NCBI GenBank assembly: GCA_023131935.1
Contig: JAGLYY010000122.1
Coordinates: forward strand, 1 to 23,084
DNA length: 23,084 nt
From: Spirochaetales bacterium
GTDB lineage: Bacteria > Spirochaetota > Spirochaetia > JAGLYY01
Direction: 5' to 3'
Part shown: positions 7,743 through 15,469 of the stretch, in pieces
Layout of the letters: each line of letters begins with the position of its first letter
How positions within the stretch are numbered: position 1 is the first letter of the stretch
Translations under genes and position numbers: made by a program
Notes under the pieces: model-generated
Told to the model about the DNA's origin: nothing
Databases searched by the model: none
What the model saw: the letters and a program-made list of their open reading frames with translations, nothing else

Positions 7743-8606
7743 ATGAAACACCTTAAGTTATACAAAGTAAAGCAGACAGGTAACCGGGCCTTCCTCTATC
7801 TTGTTTTGATAATTGGGGCCATAATCGCCATTCTTCCCTTTCTCTATATGATCGCTAATTCGCTGAAAACCTATTCAGAAACGGTAACCAGAGTGAGCGC
7901 GAATCCCCTCTCTCCCCGGTTCTGGCCAAAGGTCCCGCAATGGGAGAACTTCAGGATAGTAATAGATGAAGCAAAGATGGGGGCTTACTTCATCAATAGT
8001 ACTATCATCTCCTCCGTTACCGTTTCAGGAATATTTATCATTTCAACTTTCTCCGCCTATGCCTTCTCCAAAATGCGTTTTGCCGGGAAAGACATTATTT
8101 TTTCTATCATGTTAGCTACCCTCATGATTCCTGAAACCGTGTTGTTGATTCCAAATTTTCTGACGGTCTCCGCCTTTGGCTGGATAGATAAACTTCCTGC
8201 TCTGACAATCCCCTTTATGGGCAGTGCCTTCTTCATCTTCATGCTTCGGCAATTTTTTAACCAGATTCCAAACGCAGTAATTGAATCGGCAGTTATCGAC
8301 GGTTGTTCCCACTTGCGGATACTCTGGTTCATTGCTGTTCCCCTCACCAAGGCCCCCATATTTACCGTTGCTTTCCTCGCTTTTCATGGGGCGTGGAATG
8401 CCCTGCAGTGGCCCCTTGTTGTTACTCAAACAGATAAATGGCGGCCTATCGCCGTCGGTCTTACCCGCTTTGTTACCGAAGCGGGTCCCGAAAGCCAGCT
8501 CCGGTTAGCCGGGGCTGTTATCGCGATCCTCCCCATCCTGATAATCTATATGATTGCCCAGCGGCAGATAACCGAGGCAATCGCCAGAACCGGGATGAAA
8601 GGATAA
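7743..8606 (+). CDS. Sugar-type ABC transporter permease (MalG/UgpE family)
   Basis: Second permease of the importer, 287 aa, normal for the family. The first span is at about 17-40, and the binding-protein-dependent transport core runs from about 80 to 280. The EAA loop is at 181-201 (ESAVIDGCSHLRIL...), where the Asp and Gly of the consensus are kept. It begins 2 nt after the MalF-type gene and ends 32 nt before the binding-protein gene, so all three should be one transcript. The sequence places it in the CUT1 group but does not reveal the transported compound. Confidence 0.92.
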   Translation: MKHLKLYKVKQTGNRAFLYLVLIIGAIIAILPFLYMIANSLKTYSETVTRVSANPLSPRFWPKVPQWENFRIVIDEAKMGAYFINSTIISSVTVSGIFIISTFSAYAFSKMRFAGKDIIFSIMLATLMIPETVLLIPNFLTVSAFGWIDKLPALTIPFMGSAFFIFMLRQFFNQIPNAVIESAVIDGCSHLRILWFIAVPLTKAPIFTVAFLAFHGAWNALQWPLVVTQTDKWRPIAVGLTRFVTEAGPESQLRLAGAVIAILPILIIYMIAQRQITEAIARTGMKG

Positions 8607-8638
8607 AAAAAACACATGGACACTTTAAGGAGGTGTGT

Positions 8639-9961
8639 ATGAGTAAAAAACTGTTATTAGGACTTCTTATTATGCTGCTTGCAGCGCCAATCTTTGCTGG
8701 TGGTTCAGCAGAGAAAGAGGCAATGAAAGCACTTGATGATGTTGATCCATCCGGACAGGAGGTCCTGTACTGGTTTCAGCATTCCCGTGCGCGGGAAGAG
8801 GCTATTCAGAAGCTCATCGCGGAATTCAATGCCACAAATGAGTGGGGTATCACTGTTGTCGGCGAATTCGCCGGTGGTTATAGTGACATCTACAACAAGA
8901 TGATTACCGCTATCGCCGGCGGGAACATGCCGGATCTCACTGTCGCTTATCAGAATCAGGCTGCCGGATATCAGGTAGCAGATGCCCTTACGGATCTGAA
9001 TCCCTATGTAAGCCACGCGAAGTGGGGACTCGGGGACGCGAAAAGTGATTACTTCGAGGGATTTATCAATCAGGATGTGAATGCCCAGTTTGGCGGTCAA
9101 CGGCTCGGTTTCCCTCCGAACAGGTCACTTCAGGTGCTCTATTATAATAAGACCTGGCTCGGAGAGTTAGGCTACTCAGCCCCTCCAATAACCTGGGATG
9201 AATTTACTGAAATGTGTAAAGCAGCGACTGAATCGGGACCTGGCAGGGTAGGCTACGATATCAATACCGATGCCTCGGCTGTGTTTGGTCAGGTTATCAC
9301 TTTTGGTGGAGATATCGCGCTTCCCCGTGGAGGCGGCTATAAGCTGAATACTCCTGAAATGCGGGAAGCATTGGCTGTAATGCGGGACCTTTTCCAGGAT
9401 GGTTACGCTGTAAAGATTGCTGAACCTTATGGCGACCAGACTGACTTTGGAAACTATAAAACTCTCTTTACCATAGGTTCCACCTCCGGACTGCCCTATT
9501 ATGAACGTGCGGTGCAGGGAAGTGACAGGCCCTTCGAATGGAGTGTCGCGGCCCTTCCTTACGCAACCAAAGAACCGGTACTCGATGTCTATGGGGCTTC
9601 TTTAAGTATTCCTAAATCCACGCCGGAAAAACAACTCGCGGCATGGCTCTTCGTCAAATGGCTGACCGAACCCGCACAACAGGCAGCATGGGTAGTGGCT
9701 TCTAACTACTTCCCTGTACGAAAGACCACGATGAATGATCTGGACAGTTACTTTGAAAAGAACCCGAAGTATAAGGATGCCTTCGATCTGCTTATGAATG
9801 TTAAAACCATGGCGGAACCACCGTATGCCGGATATGACGAGGTCCGGGATTTGATGAGTGCGGCATACAATGAGATCCTTGATGGAGGAGATATCGAGAA
9901 GGTCCTCGCGGCTGCTGAGATTGAAGCAAACGAGATTTATGATTTCTCATCTCCGGAGTGA
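8639..9961 (+). CDS. Extracellular solute-binding protein, family 1
   Basis: Substrate-binding component of the importer, 440 aa. The start at 8639 is fixed by AAGGAGGTG 4 nt upstream; the open frame extends further 5' but that part overlaps the permease gene. Residues 1-20 are a signal peptide (KKLLLGLLIMLLAAPIFA), followed by GGSAEKE, a pattern common in spirochaete binding proteins. The mature part has family-1 features: an early segment VLYWFQHSRAREEAI, the FPPNRSLQVLYYNKTWL region, a hinge region and a C-terminal WLTEPAQQAAW segment. It binds the ligand in the periplasm and delivers it to the two permeases. The ligand is unknown; neighbours suggest a phosphorylated or phosphodiester-linked sugar, which is inference only. 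Confidence 0.93.
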   Translation: MSKKLLLGLLIMLLAAPIFAGGSAEKEAMKALDDVDPSGQEVLYWFQHSRAREEAIQKLIAEFNATNEWGITVVGEFAGGYSDIYNKMITAIAGGNMPDLTVAYQNQAAGYQVADALTDLNPYVSHAKWGLGDAKSDYFEGFINQDVNAQFGGQRLGFPPNRSLQVLYYNKTWLGELGYSAPPITWDEFTEMCKAATESGPGRVGYDINTDASAVFGQVITFGGDIALPRGGGYKLNTPEMREALAVMRDLFQDGYAVKIAEPYGDQTDFGNYKTLFTIGSTSGLPYYERAVQGSDRPFEWSVAALPYATKEPVLDVYGASLSIPKSTPEKQLAAWLFVKWLTEPAQQAAWVVASNYFPVRKTTMNDLDSYFEKNPKYKDAFDLLMNVKTMAEPPYAGYDEVRDLMSAAYNEILDGGDIEKVLAAAEIEANEIYDFSSPE

Positions 9962-9988
9962 AAGGAAAGGAACTTAAAAAAGACTATC

Positions 9989-10026
9989 GGGGCTGTTTCT
10001 TCTTAATAAGGAGCAGCCCCCCTTTT
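9989..10026 (+). terminator. Hairpin with short T-run after the binding-protein gene
   Basis: GGGGCTG (9989-9995) pairs with CAGCCCC (10014-10020). The interior CTTCTT/AAGGAG can extend the stem, and CCTTTT follows. It lies 28 nt after the binding-protein stop and about 40 nt before the phosphodiesterase. The T-run is short, so it may act as a partial terminator or RNA stabiliser that raises binding-protein mRNA over the rest. Confidence 0.65.
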
Positions 10027-10064
10027 GGTTAACGGTACAGGTAGATAGATAAAAGGAGGGGCGA

Positions 10065-11264
10065 ATGATGATTAACACCACACAGGTAACCGGGTGGCTC
10101 GATAAGGGGATACTCCTCCATCCACTTTCAGAAAATCTTTCAGGATCTCAGATTGTCCGGACTCTGGCAGGGGAAAATACCGATGAAAATCCTCTTTCGA
10201 AACGGATGGGACCGATTGATTCGATAGACCATATCATCTTTATCATCATTGATGGTCTCGGGATGAATCTCCAGGAAACCTTCCCTTCAGGCGGTTTCCT
10301 TGCTTCCAATCTGATATCAAAGGCGCGCGCGGTGTTCCCTTCAACTACTGCCGCTGCCATGACAACCTTTGTAACAGGGAAATGGCCCGGGGAACATGGC
10401 ATAATCGGCTGGAACACCCATTTCCCCAGGTTTGGCCGGACCGTAACATTGTTGCCCTTTACCGACAGGATGAATTGGACGAATCTGGGAGAGCTGGGAT
10501 ATGGGGTGGAAGATTTTATTTCAGGGACACCTCTGTTTGATAATCTTAAGAGGGTAAAAACCGCGTTTATACCCGACGCTTATAAAGATGGCAACTTTAA
10601 CCGTTGGGCTTATTCAGGCGGCCCGATTTTCGGGTACGCATCCTATGTAGAAATCCTGAAACTCTGGAAAACACGGCTCAACGAAATTGAGGGAAAGGGG
10701 GAGAAATCCATCACCTTCATCTACCTGCCCGCTATCGATAAACACCAGCATGAGTCTGGAGCGGAACCTGATATCATTGCGCCTTTCGTAAAGGAAGTTG
10801 ATGATTTCCTCGGGGTTCTTGTGGATCTTTCAGCCTCGGGATCCTGTATTATAGCTACTGCGGATCATGGACTGCTTTCGGTTCCTGAAGATTCCCAGAT
10901 AAGGATAAACCTGGATCATCCGCTTATGGCCAACCTTGAGGTACCTCCCTCCTGTGAATCGGTTACCCCGGTTTTCCACGTAAAAAAGGGAAAAGAAGAG
11001 CGGTTCCGGGGAGAACTTTCATCTCTTACAGGGGAAGCATTTTCCCTCATCACCCCCGGGGAAGCCTGTACATTGAAACTCTTCGGCCCATCTCCGGAAT
11101 CTTACATCATCGGACCCTCCCTTGGCACGTTTATCGGGATCGCGAGAGAACCTTTTGCCCTGATCTTTGATGCCCCTGATCACCCATATCCCAATCACAT
11201 CGGCTTTCATGGCGGTCTGCGGCCGGCCGAGATGGAGGTCCCCTTCTTTTTCTACCACTGTTAG
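10065..11264 (+). CDS. Alkaline-phosphatase-superfamily phosphodiesterase / nucleotide pyrophosphatase
   Basis: A 399-aa metal-dependent hydrolase of the type I phosphodiesterase/nucleotide pyrophosphatase family. All expected zinc and catalytic positions can be traced: Asp63 (IIDGLG), nucleophile Thr94 in FPSTTAAAM, Asp225 and His229 (AIDKHQHESG), Asp267-His268 (TADHGL) and His382 (GFHGGLRP). It should split phosphodiester or pyrophosphate bonds such as those in nucleotide sugars, nucleotides or glycerophosphodiesters. There is no obvious signal peptide, so it is probably cytoplasmic, acting on imported material. The start is supported by AAGGAGGGG 4 nt upstream. It follows the binding protein on the same strand after a hairpin and converges with polB 40 nt downstream, with no clear terminator between them. 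Confidence 0.88.
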   Translation: MMINTTQVTGWLDKGILLHPLSENLSGSQIVRTLAGENTDENPLSKRMGPIDSIDHIIFIIIDGLGMNLQETFPSGGFLASNLISKARAVFPSTTAAAMTTFVTGKWPGEHGIIGWNTHFPRFGRTVTLLPFTDRMNWTNLGELGYGVEDFISGTPLFDNLKRVKTAFIPDAYKDGNFNRWAYSGGPIFGYASYVEILKLWKTRLNEIEGKGEKSITFIYLPAIDKHQHESGAEPDIIAPFVKEVDDFLGVLVDLSASGSCIIATADHGLLSVPEDSQIRINLDHPLMANLEVPPSCESVTPVFHVKKGKEERFRGELSSLTGEAFSLITPGEACTLKLFGPSPESYIIGPSLGTFIGIAREPFALIFDAPDHPYPNHIGFHGGLRPAEMEVPFFFYHC

Positions 11265-11304
11265 ATCCCAACAGATTTATCAGATCCATCAGAACTATCG
11301 GATG

Positions 11305-13644
11305 TTAGTCAAAGAGATCCAGCTGCTGCTCCTGACTGAAGAGATTGTCTATATCCCTGCCCAGAATATTTTCAAAGGTTTTCGCGATCGGAAGAAGCTG
11401 TTTCTCCAGGTAATGTTCATAATCCAGAGGAGCTTTCAGATAACCTGCCGGTTGCGGCCCTTCAAGGGTCATCCAGTACCGGATGAGTCCCCTCCTTTCT
11501 TCTTCCGGCAGCAGCAGGGCCGCTTTTACATGGGGAGGGTGACTCTTTATGTATGATTCTACCGGTTTCCTCAAGGATTTTATATAGAGTAGTTTCTCGT
11601 CGATCCTCCCATTTTGGAGGTCCGAGATACATAACCTGATAAAATCGGATATCATTTGTGCCGGTTTTTCCTCAAAGATCAATTTGAGCAGGGCGATCTG
11701 AAATTGTTTAGCAGCATCAGTCCAATCCCGCCGGACTGCTTCCATCCCCTTTATTTCGATTTCCCCTTCAAGGGTAACTCCCGCATATCCCTTTGCCCGG
11801 CCCCTGGCCCCTTCATAAACGGCCCCACGGAGGGGTGGAAGAAAGAGTTTTCGGTAAGTCTTTTCGAATTCAAGTTCAAGGCGGCTTTCAACACCGAAGG
11901 TTTGTTTAATGTAATCCGATATTCTTTTATTGACCTCCAGACAGAGCTTTTCCCCCTCCCCCCGGCGGTCCACTTTCGCTTCCACGAAGAGGGAGTCGGT
12001 GTCACCGTAAAGGACCCGATATCCCATTTCCTCAAAGAATGTTTGAGATTGATGAAGAATATGCTGTCCGGTTTGAGTAATTCCCGCTGCCAGAGGAACA
12101 CCCGCGAACCTGCAGCCTGAAGACCCAAGTACTCCGTAAAAGGAGTTCATAATGATCTTATAGACGAAAGAAGCAACCGGGTCTCCCTGTTCTTTTGCTT
12201 CCGCCCGCCGGGCAAAAAACTCTTTGAGCAGGGAGGGAAGAATCCCATCTTCGGTTGAAAACCGGTAGCCTCCGGGAATCTCTATAGTCTGTTCTCCGGG
12301 TTGTAATCCTTTGTAGTAGGAGAGGGGATCGATATTGAAGGTCCTGATGATAGCAGGATAGAGGCTTTTGTAATCGAAGATGTACACAAAAGAAAAAAGC
12401 CCGGTGCGTGGCGGGATGATCCCGCCGCCAGGGGCCTGACCCTGGGGGAGGGGATCTACCCCCAGTGAGGGAGAAACATATCCCCGCCGATGCAGTTCCC
12501 GGGTATAAAGATTTTCAAAGCTGCTGATGCTGGTCCAGGCCCTTCCGATCTGGACCCCAATAAGAAGAGATCGCTTAAAGGTGAGATCGAGAAGACCGGT
12601 TTTCTCAATGATTTGTAAAACGAGCCGTGCATCCTGGAGACAATAGCTGCAGAAGTCCTTCGGATTTTCCCGGTACATCCTCTCAAGGGTCTGCAGTTTC
12701 TCCCGGGTTGTGGTGTAGGAGATTAGTTTGCCTGTTCCCAACACTCCGTTTGCCACGGTTTCCAGGGTAAAGTCTGGAAATCTGTCGGGACCCGCCCGGA
12801 CAAGCCGGAGGCCGTCGACCACTTCTCTCCCAGGGATAATGGGAACAGGGCTATGCCCCCTTCCGGGGGGGAGAAGACGCGCTATATCATCACTGCGTCC
12901 GATGATCGGTTTAATATTATTTTTATCAAGACGTTCAAAAATCCGGGGGATATCAAAATCAATGACATTCCACCCCGTAATAATATCAGGATCCAGTTCC
13001 TGAATTTTTTCGCAGAGAGCGGAAAGGAGCAGCCCTTCGGATGGAAAATCGGCAATCCCGTCATCAACCCCACTGTCGCCAAGGAAGAGCACCTCCTCTT
13101 GCGTTTCCTTCCAGGGGGCTTTATGTACGAGACCGATAGTAATGATGTGACCATCGTGGATATCGGTTTCAATATCAATGGAAAGGACCGATAGATCCGG
13201 TGTCCAATCGTCAGGTTTAAGATCGGGATTTATGTAAACCCGGTCTACATGTTTTCCCCTCTTCCAGGATCCCTCAATTTTCAAACTCCCCCTTATCTCC
13301 AGATCTACGAGGGCCTGATCGGTAAATCGGAAGTCTCCCTCGTAGGTCCGTATCCCGGAAGCCTGAAGATGTTCAAATGCCCTTTTCGCTTCCTGAACCT
13401 GTTGAAAACGGAGCCCTGTTACCTCTTCTCCATCCATGGTCCTGAATCCGGGATCAAAGGAATGAGCCTGAGGAAGAAGTGTCTCGACACGGTTTTTATC
13501 ACCGGTACGAACATAAAAAGTGGGATGAAGACCTGTAAGGATGAGGGCAAAGGTTTCATGGTTCTCCAGGCGGCCGAGAAAATGGAGATGGGTATGTCCC
13601 CGGTAATTCCGGGTTTCTGAATAAACGATGAATCCTCGATCCAG
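11305..13644 (-). CDS. polB: DNA polymerase II (family B), probable CTG start
   Basis: Family-B DNA polymerase with proofreading exonuclease, used in repair and translesion restart. The frame with an ATG begins only at 13437 (710 aa), but coding sequence continues upstream to a CTG at 13644, which follows AAGGAG by 7 nt and lies right after an in-frame TAA. This gives 779 aa against 783 in E. coli Pol II. The extension (RGFIVYSE...) resembles the E. coli N-terminus (GFILTRHW). Exo I Asp157/Glu159 then fall two positions from E. coli D155/E157; Exo II is GWNVIDFD and Exo III YCLQD. Polymerase motifs are DYKSLYPAII (424-433), KIIMNSFYG (496-504) and YGDTDS (546-551). The C-terminal QLDLFD is a sliding-clamp binding motif. 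A single gene, divergent from amn. Confidence 0.93.
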   Translation of the reverse strand: MDRGFIVYSETRNYRGHTHLHFLGRLENHETFALILTGLHPTFYVRTGDKNRVETLLPQAHSFDPGFRTMDGEEVTGLRFQQVQEAKRAFEHLQASGIRTYEGDFRFTDQALVDLEIRGSLKIEGSWKRGKHVDRVYINPDLKPDDWTPDLSVLSIDIETDIHDGHIITIGLVHKAPWKETQEEVLFLGDSGVDDGIADFPSEGLLLSALCEKIQELDPDIITGWNVIDFDIPRIFERLDKNNIKPIIGRSDDIARLLPPGRGHSPVPIIPGREVVDGLRLVRAGPDRFPDFTLETVANGVLGTGKLISYTTTREKLQTLERMYRENPKDFCSYCLQDARLVLQIIEKTGLLDLTFKRSLLIGVQIGRAWTSISSFENLYTRELHRRGYVSPSLGVDPLPQGQAPGGGIIPPRTGLFSFVYIFDYKSLYPAIIRTFNIDPLSYYKGLQPGEQTIEIPGGYRFSTEDGILPSLLKEFFARRAEAKEQGDPVASFVYKIIMNSFYGVLGSSGCRFAGVPLAAGITQTGQHILHQSQTFFEEMGYRVLYGDTDSLFVEAKVDRRGEGEKLCLEVNKRISDYIKQTFGVESRLELEFEKTYRKLFLPPLRGAVYEGARGRAKGYAGVTLEGEIEIKGMEAVRRDWTDAAKQFQIALLKLIFEEKPAQMISDFIRLCISDLQNGRIDEKLLYIKSLRKPVESYIKSHPPHVKAALLLPEEERRGLIRYWMTLEGPQPAGYLKAPLDYEHYLEKQLLPIAKTFENILGRDIDNLFSQEQQLDLFD

Positions 13645-13659
13645 TTATCGACTCCTTAT

Positions 13660-13679
13660 AATAATGAAAATTCATTATT
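13660..13679. promoter_or_regulatory. AT-rich dyad in front of polB
   Basis: AATAATGAA (13660-13668) and TTCATTATT (13671-13679) are a perfect 9-bp inverted repeat around AA. The dyad ends 2 nt before the polB SD (13652-13657), so it overlaps the likely polB promoter/leader and could be an operator. A seven-T run follows on the plus strand, but no plus-strand gene reads into it, so a terminator role is unlikely. polB is an SOS gene in E. coli; whether this is a LexA-type site here is unknown. Confidence 0.4.
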
Positions 13680-13805
13680 GGTTTTTTTGTATTCAGGCTC
13701 TGTTTCTATCCAACGCTAAAGAGCGATACCATTATTGCCTGATATTCTTTACAATACCACACTTCAGACCATCTTAAATCCTTCTACTTAGTCCGTTAAT
13801 TCATA

Positions 13806-13811
13806 TATACT
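13806..13811 (+). promoter_or_regulatory. Candidate -10 element giving a leaderless amn transcript
   Basis: TATACT lies six bases before the amn ATG (13818). Transcription would therefore begin at or within a base of the start codon. No SD is visible upstream of that ATG. The -35 region (around 13782-13787) is poor. The promoter is inferred from position and from the 5/6 match to TATAAT. Confidence 0.4.
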
Positions 13812-13817
13812 ATCAAT

Positions 13818-14597
13818 ATGAAAGAAATTAAAAGAGAAAAAATTGTAACGAATTGGCTTCCCCGTTATACCGGGATGGAGATAGGAGATTTCGGCCGGTT
13901 TGTTTTGCTTACCAATTTTCAGAGCTACCTCGAGAATTTCGCGATCAAATTTGGTGTCGAAGTAGTTGGTCGGGACCGCCCCATGCAGGCGGCTACCAGT
14001 TCTTCTGGAATTACCATGGTCAACTTTGGTATCGGATCTCCCAATGCCGCAACGATCATGGACCTCCTGAGTGCTGTTGATCCCGAAGCGGTGCTTTTTT
14101 TAGGAAAATGCGGCGGTCTGAAATGGAGGGCCCCGGTTGGTCATTTTGTCCTTCCTATCGGAGCAATCAGAGGGGAGGGGACCGGTCTCGATTATTTCCC
14201 AATAGAGGTTCCCGCTCTGCCCAGCTTCAGGCTTCATGAGTTTGTGGGGCTGGAACTGGTAAAACGGAACCAAGAGTACTCAACCGGGGTAGTTTATACC
14301 ACTAACCGGCGGGTCTGGGAGTGGGATACCAAGTTCAAGGAGTATCTCAAGAAAACCCGTTCAATTGCTATCGATATGGAGACCGCAACCCTCTTTACCG
14401 TCGGATTATATGACCGGATTCCCCGTGGAGCCCTGCTTCTGGTTTCGGACACACCGATGATCCCCGAAGGGGTAAAAACAGAGGAAAGCGATAAGTCGGT
14501 AACCCGGCAGTATGGGCAACTTCACCTCGAAATCGGAATTGCTACCATGGAAACCCTCTGTAGAAGCGAAGAACAGGTTAAACACCTGCAGTATTAA
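13818..14597 (+). CDS. amn: AMP nucleosidase, short form
   Basis: Nucleoside-phosphorylase-fold enzyme expected to split AMP into adenine and ribose 5-phosphate. At 259 aa it contains only the catalytic domain; the E. coli enzyme (484 aa) has an extra N-terminal regulatory domain. Matching segments are VNFGIGSPNAAT (about 68-79), GKCGGL (96-101), the ribose-binding AIDMETATL (184-192) and VSDTPM (209-214), where Asp211 is the likely catalytic acid. There is no SD before the ATG, and a TATACT six bases upstream suggests a leaderless message. The stop overlaps the next start (TAATG), coupling it to bpt. Assignment over other phosphorylases rests on the Amn-like order of motifs. Confidence 0.88.
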   Translation: MKEIKREKIVTNWLPRYTGMEIGDFGRFVLLTNFQSYLENFAIKFGVEVVGRDRPMQAATSSSGITMVNFGIGSPNAATIMDLLSAVDPEAVLFLGKCGGLKWRAPVGHFVLPIGAIRGEGTGLDYFPIEVPALPSFRLHEFVGLELVKRNQEYSTGVVYTTNRRVWEWDTKFKEYLKKTRSIAIDMETATLFTVGLYDRIPRGALLLVSDTPMIPEGVKTEESDKSVTRQYGQLHLEIGIATMETLCRSEEQVKHLQY

Positions 14598-15340
14598 TGA
14601 CAACTCTTCCAATCGCGGTTCATCAGTGTGGTTACTTCTCTTCCCGGACCGCTGTCACGGAACACTTCACTGTTCCCGAAATTGGGGGAGAGGATGTGCT
14701 TACATTGCTCAATCTTGGGTATCGCCACTTCGGCAATTATTTCTTCCGTCCTGTATGCGAAGGGTGCAGGCGCTGTATCCCCATCCGGGTTGATGCCGCT
14801 AGGTTTCAACCGGGGAAAACCCAGAGGAGGATTCTGAACAGGGGGCGAAGGTTTACCATAGAGTTTTCAAGCCCCCGGCACAACCAGGATTCATTTCAGC
14901 TTTATACAGCTCATAAAAGCCGCTTCCCGGAGAACGGTGGGGGAGAGGATTATTATCAATTTATTAAGAGTTTCTTCCAGGAATCAGAATACAACAGACA
15001 GATAAGCATCAAGGATGAAGAAATTCTCGTAGCCGTAGCCCATCTGGATATCCTTCCCGGAGCACTCTCGGCGGTGTATACCTATTTCAATCCTGCTTTC
15101 GCTGAATACAGTCCCGGTACCCTTTCAATCCTTCTGGAAATATCCCTGGCACAGGAACGATCCATACCCTGGGTTTACCTTGGATATTATATCGGGGAGA
15201 ACAGACACATGCGGTATAAGAACTCATACTACCCGAACCAGCTGCTTGTTTCTGTAAATAACTGGAGGGATTACCGGGATGGAAAGGGAATTATTCTGGA
15301 TGATTCTCTTGTAGCCGGAGGATTTACCTCGATTTATTGA
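14597..15340 (+). CDS. bpt: Aspartate/glutamate leucyltransferase (bacterial Ate1-type protein transferase)
   Basis: Aminoacyl-tRNA-protein transferase of the Bpt/ATE family, 247 aa, full length. It adds an amino acid (Leu in characterised Bpt enzymes) to proteins with N-terminal Asp or Glu, marking them for ClpAP-type degradation in the N-degron pathway. The N-terminal family motif is CGYFSSRTAVTE from Cys11. The Cys cluster C54-x2-C57-x2-C60 (RPVCEGCRRCIPIRV) and the C-terminal GYYIGENRHMRYKNSYYPNQ segment (about 200-219) are diagnostic. The ATG overlaps the amn stop as TAATG, so translation is probably coupled. A link between AMP breakdown and the N-degron system is not obvious; shared transcription may be incidental. 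Seven bases after the stop lies the 81-bp repeat fragment. Confidence 0.9.
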   Translation: MTTLPIAVHQCGYFSSRTAVTEHFTVPEIGGEDVLTLLNLGYRHFGNYFFRPVCEGCRRCIPIRVDAARFQPGKTQRRILNRGRRFTIEFSSPRHNQDSFQLYTAHKSRFPENGGGEDYYQFIKSFFQESEYNRQISIKDEEILVAVAHLDILPGALSAVYTYFNPAFAEYSPGTLSILLEISLAQERSIPWVYLGYYIGENRHMRYKNSYYPNQLLVSVNNWRDYRDGKGIILDDSLVAGGFTSIY

Positions 15341-15347
15341 GCGGAGC

Positions 15348-15428
15348 AGTCTGTCCTTTAGTATCTTTTTTACCGATTTGTGATTTTCATCCGGATAATA
15401 ATAGTAGTTGTACAGATCGGGAAAGAGG
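15348..15428 (-). pseudogene. 81-bp fragment of the edge hydrolase gene (direct-repeat copy 2)
   Basis: 79 of 81 bases match 22828-22908, within the hydrolase gene at 22332-23084, in the same orientation. On the minus strand it reads LFPDLYNYYYYPDENHKSVK then KILKDR. The two differences are one synonymous Leu codon (TTA to CTA) and one conservative Arg-to-Lys change. This pattern suggests it came from a once-functional relative rather than a random decayed copy. Both ends stop abruptly in unrelated sequence. It fills much of the gap between bpt and hisIE. Confidence 0.85.
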
Positions 15429-15469
15429 ATATTGTGGAGTGCTGAAGGGAAGGTGATAACCGACAGGTA

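Noticed and set aside
8438..8638. Upstream extension of the binding-protein frame
   Set aside because: It overlaps the MalG-type permease gene; the strong SD and the signal peptide place the start at 8639.
11265..11304. Bidirectional terminator between the phosphodiesterase and polB
   Set aside because: Only loose repeats of ATCAGA-like words are present; no stable stem with a T-run could be found.
13660..13690. AT-rich hairpin plus seven T as a plus-strand terminator
   Set aside because: No plus-strand gene reads into it; polB is on the other strand and convergent with the phosphodiesterase more than 2 kb away.
15320..15347. Apparent protein similarity of the hydrolase fragment continuing into the end of bpt (LLRSINR versus LFRTIYR)
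   Set aside because: The DNA shows no more identity than chance past 15348; repeat homology ends there.
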